Below the pieces are notes generated by a model, which was given only the letters and a program-made list of their open reading frames with translations, was not told where the DNA came from and searched no databases. From positions 1-12,555 of the forward strand of contig JBLHPD010000146.1 in the NCBI GenBank assembly GCA_047624165.1: a stretch of DNA of 12,555 nucleotides. Reading direction: 5' to 3'. Shown here one piece after another: positions 1-7,406 of the stretch; position 1 is the first letter of the stretch; each line of letters starts with the position of its first letter. Origin of the DNA: Clostridium_AD sp047624165 (GTDB taxonomy: Bacteria > Bacillota > Clostridia > Clostridiales > Clostridiaceae). Both the position numbers and the translations under genes were made by a program.

Positions 1-1
1 C

Positions 2-586
2 CATAGACTTAAAGAAAATGCCTATATTGAGAAAATGTTAAAAAAAGATTGTAAGGATAATATAAATTTAATTGAGGCTATGCAAGGTGGCAAACTGATT
101 TGCATAAGGATGAGCACAGATATGTTTGGGACCAATGCGGAAAAAGATATATTTGTATGTTATTGGATGGTAAAGATGTGGGCAGCACTGCAAAAGAGAT
201 TTAATGATGTAGAAACAGAAGATCTAACGCAAGCAGTTATATTAATAGATGAATTGTACCAGGTAAAAAATTGTGAAATATATTTAACTAGCATATTAAG
301 CCAAATAGCTAGACATAGGATTAAAATAATCCTGAGTTGTCACCACCTAGCACAAATTCCAGTAATCCAAAATGAAATGAAATCCGCACTTTGTAGTTAT
401 ACATTTATAGCTGGTAGTAATAAGAAAAATTTTAACGCTATGAAAGAAGAATTTGTTGATAAAGGATATGAGCTTGAAGACTTACTACATTTGAAGAGAC
501 ATAATGCATTGAATCTATTAGCATATGAGGGCGGATACTGGGCAGGGATAACACAATTACCAGCACCAATTAAGGATATAGTGTAA
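2..586 (+). CDS. C-terminal part of a HerA/VirD4-like P-loop ATPase (5' partial)
   Basis: The reading frame is open to the left edge of the window. The first ATG (position 35) has no ribosome binding site, so I treat this as the last ~194 residues of a longer protein. Visible motifs are a hydrophobic strand ending in acidic residues (AVILIDELYQV), typical of a Walker B motif, and about 25 residues later IILSCHHLAQIP, which resembles the strand after Walker B in HerA, FtsK and VirD4/TraG ATPases that move DNA. The Walker A part would lie outside the window. Such proteins occur in conjugative elements and prophages, so the left flank may be mobile DNA, but no other mobile-element gene is visible to support that. 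The stop codon lies in the loop of a small hairpin. The ATPase class is fairly secure from the motifs; the exact family and role are inference. Confidence 0.6.
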   Translation, partial: HRLKENAYIEKMLKKDCKDNINLIEAMQGGKLICIRMSTDMFGTNAEKDIFVCYWMVKMWAALQKRFNDVETEDLTQAVILIDELYQVKNCEIYLTSILSQIARHRIKIILSCHHLAQIPVIQNEMKSALCSYTFIAGSNKKNFNAMKEEFVDKGYELEDLLHLKRHNALNLLAYEGGYWAGITQLPAPIKDIV

Positions 587-596
587 ATCTATATCC
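574..596 (+). terminator. Hairpin spanning the stop codon of the ATPase gene
   Basis: GGATATAG (574-581) and CTATATCC (589-596) form a perfect 8-bp stem with a 7-nt loop that contains the TAA stop. No clean T-run follows directly; the first (TTTTT) is at 621-625. It is therefore at best a weak terminator. Confidence 0.3.
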
Positions 597-622
597 TACA
601 TACCCAAAAATAATATAATATT

Positions 623-651
623 TTTACAAATGTGACAAAATGTATTATAAT
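623..651 (+). promoter_or_regulatory. SigA-type promoter of the zinc-ribbon gene
   Basis: TTTACA (623-628), a 17-bp spacer and a perfect TATAAT (646-651) match the vegetative promoter consensus. Transcription would start near 658, about 25 nt before the ATG, leaving a short leader that contains the GGGGGA ribosome binding site. Confidence 0.65.
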
Positions 652-682
652 TGGGATATAAAATAATAAGGGGGATTTAGTT

Positions 683-1441
683 ATGAGTAAAATGGTAAAT
701 TGTAAAGCTTGTGGTAAAGAAATAGCAAAAGGGGTAAACAAGTGCATTAACTGTGGTAAAGACCAAAGAAACTTTTTCATGAAGCATAAATTAATAACTT
801 TTATACTAGCTTTGTTTGTATTAGGGGGAATTGGATCAGCAATGGGTGGAGATAAAGGCAGTGAGACTACAGCACCAGTAATTGCAACTGCAGTTACACC
901 TGTGACTAAGGTAGCTGAAACTAAGCCCGAAGAACCAAAGGTAAAAACTTTTTCAGATGGGAAATATTTAGTTAATAAGGACATTGAAAGTGGGTTATAT
1001 AAAGTAACGCTAACAGATACTATAATGAAAATGGGTTATGTTGAGAGAGCAAAAGATTTAAATATGGAATTAGATAGTATTCTTGCAAATATACTTTTAA
1101 CCGGAGATGGTTATGTAGAAATTTTAAAAACTGATGTAGCTGTTAAATTACAAGGAGTTACAATTGAACCTATAATACTTAAAAATTTAAAGCCAGCAAT
1201 TAAGAAAGAAGCCTCTGATGGAATATATTTAATAGGATATGATTTAGCTGTTGGGACATATAAGGTAGAAGTAACGGATACTGCGACAAAAATGGGTTAT
1301 GTAGAACGCTCAAAAAGTGTTGCTATGGGTATGAATGATATTATCGCGAATGAAATTATACAAGGTTCAGGTTATGTAAAAATTCAACAAGGTGATTTTG
1401 CAGTTCGACTACAAGGTGTAAAAATTACTTTTCAAAATTAA
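683..1441 (+). CDS. Zinc-ribbon membrane-anchored protein with duplicated C-terminal domain
   Basis: The 252-residue protein starts at ATG 683, 8 nt after GGGGG(A); a second Met at residue 4 is a possible alternative. An N-terminal zinc ribbon (C7-x2-C10, C21-x2-C24) is followed by one hydrophobic segment (about residues 36-52) and a linker rich in Thr, Val, Pro and Glu (about 57-90). Two related domains follow, at about 91-163 and 178-248. Each begins DGxYL, continues with a G-x-Y-K-V element, shares KMGYVER and ends near V-x-LQGV. The layout suggests a cytoplasmic ribbon, a single anchor and two beta-rich domains, probably outside the cell. Similar zinc-ribbon proteins with 'DGxYxxGxDxxxGxY' domains are common and uncharacterised in Firmicutes. 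The function is unknown. It has its own promoter and terminator and so is probably monocistronic. Confidence 0.85.
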   Translation: MSKMVNCKACGKEIAKGVNKCINCGKDQRNFFMKHKLITFILALFVLGGIGSAMGGDKGSETTAPVIATAVTPVTKVAETKPEEPKVKTFSDGKYLVNKDIESGLYKVTLTDTIMKMGYVERAKDLNMELDSILANILLTGDGYVEILKTDVAVKLQGVTIEPIILKNLKPAIKKEASDGIYLIGYDLAVGTYKVEVTDTATKMGYVERSKSVAMGMNDIIANEIIQGSGYVKIQQGDFAVRLQGVKITFQN

Positions 1442-1446
1442 TATAC

Positions 1447-1487
1447 TAAAAAAAGAGGATATAGCATAAAGCTGTATCCTCTTTTTT
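1447..1487. terminator. Bidirectional intrinsic terminator
   Basis: AGAGGATATAGC (1454-1465) pairs with GCTGTATCCTCT (1471-1482, one G-T wobble) around a 5-nt loop. A T-run follows on the plus strand (1482-1487). A run of A precedes it (1448-1454) and reads as T on the minus strand. It can therefore end the zinc-ribbon gene and the convergent ABC ATPase gene. Confidence 0.85.
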
Positions 1488-1515
1488 ATATCATTATCAT
1501 TAAATAATACAATCA

Positions 1516-1569
1516 CTTTAAGGCTATATAATTATTATAGGTACAATTGCATAGCCTATATGCTTAAAG
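1516..1569. repeat. Imperfect inverted repeat overlapping the ATPase 3' end
   Basis: CTTTAAGGCTAT (1516-1527) is mirrored by ATAGCCT (1551-1557) and CTTAAAG (1563-1569), with a 5-nt bulge. The right arm overlaps the last codons of the minus-strand ABC ATPase frame, as if that end of the frame runs through former intergenic DNA. Confidence 0.45.
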
Positions 1570-2257
1570 TACCTTTAGATATTAAATTAAAGAGTATGTA
1601 TTTCAATTTAATTATATTAGCAATTATACAAGATAGATTATATAGTTGTTCTTTGTGTGATATTGCTTCTGAAATATCATGAGTTACCATTATGGTAGTT
1701 TTTTTCTCTTTTTTTATAATTTCATAAACTTCATCACTAATGTTCAATCTAGTTTGGTAGTCCAGGGCTGAGAAAGGTTCATCTAAAAGTAGTACTTCGG
1801 GGCTTAAAGCTAAGGTCCTAATTAGAGCAACCCTTTGGCGCATACCCCCGGATAATTCCCTAGGATGGTGATTTCGGAATTCCCAAAGATTATATCTTAT
1901 TAAAAGATTTTTCACCATTTCCACATTGTCTTCTGTAATACGGTGGTTAATTTTAAGACCCAAAAGTACATTGTCCCATATAGTTAACCAGTCGAATAAT
2001 TGATCCTTTTGAAACATATAGCCGATTTTTGAAAAGCTTGAGTTATCATCACTTTGATTAATTACTATTCCCCCATATGATGGAGTAATTAGGCCAGCTA
2101 TTATATTTAAAAGTGTAGATTTTCCACAGCCAGAAGGACCTACAATAGTTAAAAAGTGACCTTCTTGTACATTAAACGAAATATTATTTAAAGCAGGAGT
2201 TTCTGCAGTTAAAGAGTGGTAATTCATGCTTATATTATTAATTGCTACTTTAATCAC
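1556..2257 (-). CDS. ABC transporter ATP-binding protein, nitrate/sulfonate/taurine type, C-terminally truncated
   Basis: The 233-residue protein would energise an importer of the SsuB/TauB/NrtD kind. The start is GTG at 2257, preceded at a good distance by GAGGAG. All core ATPase motifs are present: Walker A GPSGCGKST (40-48), Q-loop Q83, signature LSGGMRQR (135-142), Walker B VLLLDEP (155-161), D-loop SALD (163-166) and switch His193 in THDISEAIS. In this family that motif is normally followed by a 'DRVIVLS'-like strand and 30-50 more residues. Here the sequence after residue 200 is an Ile/Leu/Asn/Lys-rich tail unlike the family, and it ends inside an inverted repeat. The catalytic core may still fold, but the gene looks 3'-truncated. 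No permease gene adjoins it; the only possible partner, a substrate-binding lipoprotein, lies about 5.8 kb away. The substrate cannot be told. Confidence 0.85.
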   Translation of the reverse strand: MIKVAINNISMNYHSLTAETPALNNISFNVQEGHFLTIVGPSGCGKSTLLNIIAGLITPSYGGIVINQSDDNSSFSKIGYMFQKDQLFDWLTIWDNVLLGLKINHRITEDNVEMVKNLLIRYNLWEFRNHHPRELSGGMRQRVALIRTLALSPEVLLLDEPFSALDYQTRLNISDEVYEIIKKEKKTTIMVTHDISEAISHKEQLYNLSCIIANIIKLKYILFNLISKGTLSI

Positions 2258-2285
2258 TTTAGCATCTCCTCGAAAGTTATAGTCT

Positions 2286-2315
2286 AGTATATGAGTTTAA
2301 ATAATATATTGTTAA
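2286..2315 (-). promoter_or_regulatory. Candidate promoter of the ABC ATPase gene
   Basis: On the minus strand, TTAACA (2315-2310), an 18-bp spacer and TATACT (2291-2286) lie just upstream of the GAGGAG ribosome binding site (about 2266-2271). Each box matches 5 of 6 consensus bases. The -35 box overlaps the left arm of the inverted repeat at 2311-2400. Confidence 0.45.
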
Positions 2316-2400
2316 CGACATTTCAGAAGGAAGCTTCCATCAATATAAATAAAAATATAAAACTTAATGAAAATATAAAGCTCCTTCTGGAGTCGTTAAT
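2311..2400. repeat. Long imperfect inverted repeat in the ATPase/activase intergenic region
   Basis: The left arm (2311-2336) holds TTAACGAC and CAGAAGGAAGCTT. The right arm (2378-2400) holds the mirror images AAGCTCCTTCTG and GTCGTTAA. The loop is about 40 nt and very AT-rich. No T-run follows, so this is not a simple terminator. It could be an operator-like site, an RNA hairpin or a remnant of a mobile repeat. Confidence 0.6.
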
Positions 2401-2438
2401 GTTTAAGTACCGAAGGTAATGATTAACGATACTTAGAC
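2394..2438. repeat. Second, overlapping pair of inverted repeats
   Basis: CGTTAAT (2394-2400) is mirrored by ATTAACG (2422-2428), and GTTTAAGTA (2401-2409) by TACTTAGAC (2430-2438, one G-T wobble). The two stems interlock, so they could form a pseudoknot or alternative structures in RNA. The first arm is shared with the right arm of the repeat at 2311-2400, so the stems would compete. Confidence 0.45.
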
Positions 2439-2572
2439 TTGCATATAGTTCCTTAGTTTTGATTATAAAGTAAGGAATAACCTATAAAGTAATAAAGAAG
2501 ACATGGATTGATATATTATATTTATTGAGTTATAATATCTTGTAATTGTATGTTGATTGTATGTAAATGTGA

Positions 2573-2600
2573 TTGACAGTTATAAAATAAATCAAATAAT
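2573..2600 (+). promoter_or_regulatory. Candidate promoter of the activase fusion gene
   Basis: A perfect TTGACA (2573-2578), a 16-bp spacer and AATAAT (2595-2600) would start transcription near 2607. That gives a leader of about 255 nt, long enough to hold a regulatory structure. In DNA this AT-rich, chance matches are likely. Confidence 0.4.
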
Positions 2601-2767
2601 AGGTAGTTAATAGAATCATATCAAGGAGGAGTGCAAAGCAGGGAATAAATTTAGTTTCTCAGGAATAAAGATATGATATATATAAACATAATGATGAATA
2701 TAAATAGTTAATGGAGTTAGTTATATAGTGGGTTACTTACAGAAATATTTAATAATTTTAAAAAATT

Positions 2768-2840
2768 AAGTTTGAATTGAACTGAATAAATATATGTATT
2801 TAAGTTTTATGCATTAAAAAGTTCGAAAAAATCCAAACTT
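2768..2840 (+). promoter_or_regulatory. Hairpin next to the activase ribosome binding site
   Basis: AAGTTTG (2768-2774) pairs with CAAACTT (2834-2840), and inside it TTGAAC (2777-2782) pairs with GTTCGA (2821-2826, one wobble). The stem ends 2 nt before the GGAGG at 2843-2847. A hairpin this close to the binding site could affect ribosome access. Confidence 0.4.
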
Positions 2841-2861
2841 GCGGAGGAAGAGAAGATAATT

Positions 2862-5800
2862 ATGAAAAAAATAATACATGTTGGATTAGATATAGGATCC
2901 ACTACTGTTAAAATAGTAGTGCTAAATCAGCAAGAAAAAATAATATATAGTAAGTATCAGAGACATTTTTCTGATATAAAAAGTACAATAGCTGATCTTT
3001 TATATGAGGCTTATAACAATTTTAGAGAATGTAATATTACTATAGTGGTAACTGGATCTGGTGGACTAGCTTTATCTAAATGGCTCCAAATACCATTTAT
3101 TCAAGAAGTAATTGCCAGTACGTATGCTATAGAAAATATTATACCAAGCACTAATGTGGCAATAGAACTCGGTGGAGAAGATGCAAAAATTATATATTTT
3201 GATGGAGGAATAGACCAAAGAATGAATGGTACTTGCGCTGGAGGTACGGGCGCATTTATTGATCAGATGGCATCTCTTCTTCAAACAGATGCAACAGGAC
3301 TTAATGAACTTGCAAAAAATTATAAAACCATATATCCAATTGCTGCTAGATGCGGAGTTTTTGCGAAAACTGATATTCAACCCTTATTAAATGAAGGTGC
3401 TGCAAGAGAAGATATTGCTGTATCGGTTTTCCAGTCAGTAGTTAATCAAACTATTAGCGGACTTGCTTGTGGCAGACCCATTAGAGGAAATGTTGCCTTT
3501 TTAGGTGGACCACTATATTTCTTATCTGAACTACGACAAAGGTTCATTGAAACCTTGAAGTTAACAGAGAGCCAAATTATTTTTCCAGAGGATTCTCAGT
3601 TATTTGTCGCGCTAGGGGCTGCTATGTCATCAAAGGATGAGGGTATTATGTCCTTCAAAGAATTAAAGGACCAGCTTCCAAAGTTAAAAGAAGCATCTAG
3701 CCAGGATGTTCAAAGACTTAGACCGCTATTTTCAAATGATGCGGAGCTACAAGCTTTTAATAAAAGGCAGAGTGAATATAAGGTAGGAAGGCGCGAACTT
3801 GCGAGTTACAAAGGAAATTGTTTTTTAGGGATAGATGCGGGGTCTACAACTACGAAAGTTACACTTATAGGTGAGGAAGGGACAGTTTTATACTCATACT
3901 ATGGTAGTAATGAAGGTAATCCACTTATGGTAGTTAGAAAAATATTAAAACATATATATACTATTTTGCCGAGTGGAGCTATTATTGCAAATTCAGCAAT
4001 AACAGGTTATGGTGAAATGTTAATAAAGGCAGCACTAAAAGTGGATATTGGAGAAATTGAAACCATAGCTCATTACAAGGCAGCAGAATCCTTTTTACCG
4101 GGTGTAGATTTTATATTAGATATTGGTGGACAGGATATGAAGTGTTTAAAAATAAGAGATGGTGTAATTGATAGTATAATGCTAAATGAAGCTTGTTCCT
4201 CTGGTTGTGGTTCTTTTTTAGAAACATTTGCTCAGTCTTTAAATATGAAAATAAAAGATTTTGCAAATTCAGCTGTATGTGCTAAAAGTCCAGTGGACTT
4301 AGGTTCAAGATGCACTGTGTTTATGAACTCAAGAGTTAAGCAGTCGCAGAAGGAAGGCGCATCGGTGGGGGATATATCAGCAGGTCTTTCTTATTCGGTT
4401 ATAAAAAATGCACTACTTAAGGTTATTAAGATAAGAGATCCGAAAGACATGGGCAAAAAAATAATAGTTCAAGGTGGAACATTTTATAATGATGCAGTAC
4501 TTAGAGCATTTGAAATTATTTCAGGCAGAGAGGCAGTTAGGCCAGACATTGCAGGGCTAATGGGTGCATATGGGGCTGCACTTATTGCAAAGGAAAGAAA
4601 TGAGGAAGGCAAAATTTCTACATTGTTATCCACGAAGCAATTGGATAGTTTTAAAGTAGAAACGACCATGGGAAGATGTAAACAGTGTGAAAATCAATGT
4701 GTTCTTACAATTAATAAATTTGATAATGATCGGGAATTTATATCTGGTAATCGCTGTGAAAAAGCGCTTGGAAATAGTAATAAAAAAGAAGAGATTCCTA
4801 ATGTATATGATTATAAATATAAAAGAATATTCAACTATATTCCACTAAAGAAGGAAGAAGCATTTAGGGGCGTAATAGGTATTCCAAGAGTGCTTAATAT
4901 ATATGAGAATTACCCATTCTGGTTTACCTTTTTCACGAATTTAGGATTTAGGGTTGAATTGTCACAAAGATCTTCAAAGCAGGTATATGAAATGGGGATA
5001 GAGACTATTCCATCAGAATCCGCTTGTTATCCTGCTAAAATAGCACATGGACACATTATTAGTCTTATAAATAAGGGGATAGATACTATATTCTATCCTT
5101 GTATTCCATATGAGAAAAAGGAACAGAAGGGCGCGGATAATAATTTTAATTGTCCTATAGTAACTTCATATCCTGAGGTAATAAAAAATAATATGGATAT
5201 TTTGAAGGAAAGAGATATTGTGTTCCTAAATCCTTTTATAGCTCTAGATAATAAGAAAAAATTAATTGTGAGATTAGCTGATGAGTTTAAAAGTTTTGGA
5301 ATTACAAAAAGAGATATTTCATTGGCAGTTGAGAGGGCATGGACTGAAACAGAAAAGGTAAAATCGGACATTCAAAGTAAAGGTGAGGAAGTCGTAGAAT
5401 ATATTAGAAGGACTGGAAAGAAGGGTATAGTCTTAGCTGGGAGACCGTATCATATAGACCCAGAGATTAATCATGGAATTCCAAGTTTAATCACGGATTT
5501 TGATATGCCTGTACTTACAGAGGACAGCGTGGCTCATTTAGGTATTGTTGAAAGACCTTTAAGAACAGTAGATCAGTGGGTATACCATTCTAGGCTATAC
5601 GCTGCAGCGAGTTTTGTAGCTAAGGAGCCAAATATTGAGCTTATTCAGCTAAATTCTTTTGGCTGTGGACTTGATGCAGTTACTACGGACCAAGTTGGAG
5701 AGATTTTAGAAAAGAGCGGCAAGATATTTACAACTTTGAAAATTGATGAAGGAAATAATTTGGGAGCAGCAAGAATTAGAGTTAGATCCTTAAAGGCCGC

Positions 5801-7163
5801 ACTCAATGAAAGAGATAAGAATGGAATTTCACATAAAAAAAATGAGGAGATCCACAGTAGGGTTATTTTTACTCAGGAAATGAGAAAAAAACACACGATT
5901 TTATGTCCGCAAATGTCTCCAATACACTTTCAATTTTTGCAGGAAGCATTTAATGCATCGGGATACAATTTAAAGATCTTACCTTCAGTAGATAATGAAG
6001 CTGTAGATGAAGGCTTAAAATATGTAAACAATGATGCCTGTTACCCTACAATAATTGTAGTAGGACAAATAATTGCTGCTTTAAAATCAGGTAAATATGA
6101 GATAGATAATACCTCTGTTATAATTTCTCAAACTTGTGGAGGGTGTAGAGCTACAAATTATATTGGATTCCTTAGAAAAGCCTTAAAGGAAGCAGGATTT
6201 CCAGAAATTCCAGTGGTATCATTAAATGCTGCTGGGCTTGAGAAAAATCCAGGTTTTAAGTTAACATATCCCATGGTTAAAAAATCAATAATGGCCTTGG
6301 TATATGGGGATATACTTATGAGGGTCATCTACAGGGTTAGACCTTATGAGAAGATAATAGGGTCAACTAATTTACTTTATGAAAAATGGGTAAAAATATG
6401 CAAAGAAGCTGTTATAAGAGGTAAAAGTCAAGAGTTTAAAGATATTATTTCTGCTATAGTAGCTGAATTTGATAATTTAGAAGTTAAAAATATTGTAAAA
6501 CCAAAAATCGGCCTAGTAGGAGAGATTTTAGTTAAGTTCCATCCTACAGCTAACAATAACATTATAGAGGTTATTGAAAATGAAGGTGGAGAGGCAGTTA
6601 TGCCGGATTTAACGGACTTTTTCTTGTACTGCGCTTATGATGCTGACTTTAAATATAAATATTTGGGCAGGAGTAGATCTGATAAAATATTAAATAATAT
6701 GGCCATTCGATATATAGAACATTTTAGAAAACATATGAAATCAGTTTTAGATAACAGTAAAAAATTCCATTCTCCAAAAACTATACATGAATTAGCACAG
6801 GGAGCAGCACCTATTTTATCATTAGGTAATCAAGCAGGGGAAGGGTGGTTTCTGACCGCTGAAATGGTTGAGCTTATTGAAAGCGGCACAAAAAACATAG
6901 TGTGCATGCAGCCTTTTGCTTGTTTGCCTAATCATGTAACAGGTAAGGGAATGATTAAAGAATTAAAGAGAAGGTATCCAGGAGCTAATATAACTGCTAT
7001 AGATTACGATCCAGGTGCAAGTGAAGTAAATCAAATTAATAGAATAAAGCTCATGATGTCTGTTGCGTTTAAAAACCTTAAGGGCAATGTAGAAGTCAAA
7101 AGAGTACATGAGGAAATTAAAAAAGCACATGAGGAAATAGCAAGTGACAAAAAAATAGATTAA
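2862..7163 (+). CDS. 2-hydroxyacyl-CoA dehydratase activase-like fusion protein (two activator domains plus DUF2229/dehydratase-like domains)
   Basis: The 1433-residue protein is predicted to be cytoplasmic, oxygen-sensitive and iron-sulfur-binding. Domain 1 (about 1-260) is an ASKHA ATPase of the BcrA/BadF/HgdC family: phosphate loop GLDIGSTTVK, C125 in GTCAGGTG and C164 in AARCGVF match the Cys ligands of the bridging [4Fe-4S] cluster. Domain 2 (about 320-580) repeats this with GIDAGSTTTK, C445 (plus C449) and C484. Next come a four-Cys cluster (C606, C609, C613, C632), a DUF2229-type domain (about 670-990; SESACYPAK at 718-726) and dehydratase-like segments NDACYP (1057-1062), QTCGGCRATNY (1090-1100) and MQPFACLPNHVTGKG (1349-1363). 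This is the clostridial fusion of what other organisms encode as COG1924, COG3580 and COG3581. Known activators drive ATP-dependent electron transfer to dehydratases; the substrate of this fusion type is unknown. GGAGG lies 14 nt before the ATG, which is unusually far. It stands alone, with no dehydratase genes nearby. Confidence 0.93.
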   Translation: MKKIIHVGLDIGSTTVKIVVLNQQEKIIYSKYQRHFSDIKSTIADLLYEAYNNFRECNITIVVTGSGGLALSKWLQIPFIQEVIASTYAIENIIPSTNVAIELGGEDAKIIYFDGGIDQRMNGTCAGGTGAFIDQMASLLQTDATGLNELAKNYKTIYPIAARCGVFAKTDIQPLLNEGAAREDIAVSVFQSVVNQTISGLACGRPIRGNVAFLGGPLYFLSELRQRFIETLKLTESQIIFPEDSQLFVALGAAMSSKDEGIMSFKELKDQLPKLKEASSQDVQRLRPLFSNDAELQAFNKRQSEYKVGRRELASYKGNCFLGIDAGSTTTKVTLIGEEGTVLYSYYGSNEGNPLMVVRKILKHIYTILPSGAIIANSAITGYGEMLIKAALKVDIGEIETIAHYKAAESFLPGVDFILDIGGQDMKCLKIRDGVIDSIMLNEACSSGCGSFLETFAQSLNMKIKDFANSAVCAKSPVDLGSRCTVFMNSRVKQSQKEGASVGDISAGLSYSVIKNALLKVIKIRDPKDMGKKIIVQGGTFYNDAVLRAFEIISGREAVRPDIAGLMGAYGAALIAKERNEEGKISTLLSTKQLDSFKVETTMGRCKQCENQCVLTINKFDNDREFISGNRCEKALGNSNKKEEIPNVYDYKYKRIFNYIPLKKEEAFRGVIGIPRVLNIYENYPFWFTFFTNLGFRVELSQRSSKQVYEMGIETIPSESACYPAKIAHGHIISLINKGIDTIFYPCIPYEKKEQKGADNNFNCPIVTSYPEVIKNNMDILKERDIVFLNPFIALDNKKKLIVRLADEFKSFGITKRDISLAVERAWTETEKVKSDIQSKGEEVVEYIRRTGKKGIVLAGRPYHIDPEINHGIPSLITDFDMPVLTEDSVAHLGIVERPLRTVDQWVYHSRLYAAASFVAKEPNIELIQLNSFGCGLDAVTTDQVGEILEKSGKIFTTLKIDEGNNLGAARIRVRSLKAALNERDKNGISHKKNEEIHSRVIFTQEMRKKHTILCPQMSPIHFQFLQEAFNASGYNLKILPSVDNEAVDEGLKYVNNDACYPTIIVVGQIIAALKSGKYEIDNTSVIISQTCGGCRATNYIGFLRKALKEAGFPEIPVVSLNAAGLEKNPGFKLTYPMVKKSIMALVYGDILMRVIYRVRPYEKIIGSTNLLYEKWVKICKEAVIRGKSQEFKDIISAIVAEFDNLEVKNIVKPKIGLVGEILVKFHPTANNNIIEVIENEGGEAVMPDLTDFFLYCAYDADFKYKYLGRSRSDKILNNMAIRYIEHFRKHMKSVLDNSKKFHSPKTIHELAQGAAPILSLGNQAGEGWFLTAEMVELIESGTKNIVCMQPFACLPNHVTGKGMIKELKRRYPGANITAIDYDPGASEVNQINRIKLMMSVAFKNLKGNVEVKRVHEEIKKAHEEIASDKKID

Positions 7164-7171
7164 AAAAAGTA

Positions 7172-7406
7172 TTAAATTTCTCCTGCGTGCCTTGCAATAT
7201 GAGCTTGAAACGTGAAATTCCATTAAGGAATTCTAATCTTTTGCTTATATAAAATTCTCTGGCGTTCACATTCGCCGTCCTGGCTCAGGTTCGCTAGCCT
7301 CACTTCCTGTGAGGCTCACGAGAATTTTATATTGGCAAAAGAAGAATTTCTAAATGGAATTTCAATGTTTCTGCGCTTCTTATTGCAAGTCACTTCGGAG
7401 AATTTA
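7172..7406. repeat. Large inverted repeat, arms about 87 bp
   Basis: The stretch 7172-7260 is an imperfect reverse complement of 7318-7406, which is the start of the first tandem unit. Matching blocks include TTGCAATA, GAAATTCCAT, CTTTTGC and ATATAAAATTCTC on the left, with their mirrors on the right. The 57-nt centre has its own stem, AGCCTCAC (7296-7303) with GTGAGGCT (7309-7316). In RNA this would be one very long branched hairpin just after the activase gene. No T-run follows it, so a terminator role is possible but not shown. Confidence 0.75.

Larger units (their letters stand above)
2258..2861. other. Non-coding region between the ABC ATPase and the activase
   Basis: These 604 bases are very AT-rich and contain no credible reading frame. 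They carry the minus-strand ATPase promoter, the inverted repeats at 2311-2438, a plus-strand promoter candidate (2573-2600) and a hairpin beside the activase ribosome binding site (2768-2840). A strong Shine-Dalgarno-like AAGGAGGAG near 2623-2631 is followed only by a GTG frame of five codons, which I do not call a gene. Confidence 0.6.

Noticed and set aside
589..984. Minus-strand open frame opposite the zinc-ribbon gene
   Set aside because: It overlaps the well-supported gene antisense, lacks a ribosome binding site and has low-complexity hydrophobic content.
2622..2647. Strong Shine-Dalgarno-like AAGGAGGAG that might start a leader peptide
   Set aside because: The only following start, GTG, is about one base away and its frame ends after five codons.
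2258..2861. Remnant of the missing permease gene
   Set aside because: Apart from the nine-codon ghost frame, no hydrophobic membrane-spanning frame can be followed on either strand.
3072..3380. Minus-strand open frames inside the activase gene (also near 4484-4669, 5093-5371, 6963-7223)
   Set aside because: They are antisense shadows of a strongly conserved protein and show no start signals or recognisable domains.
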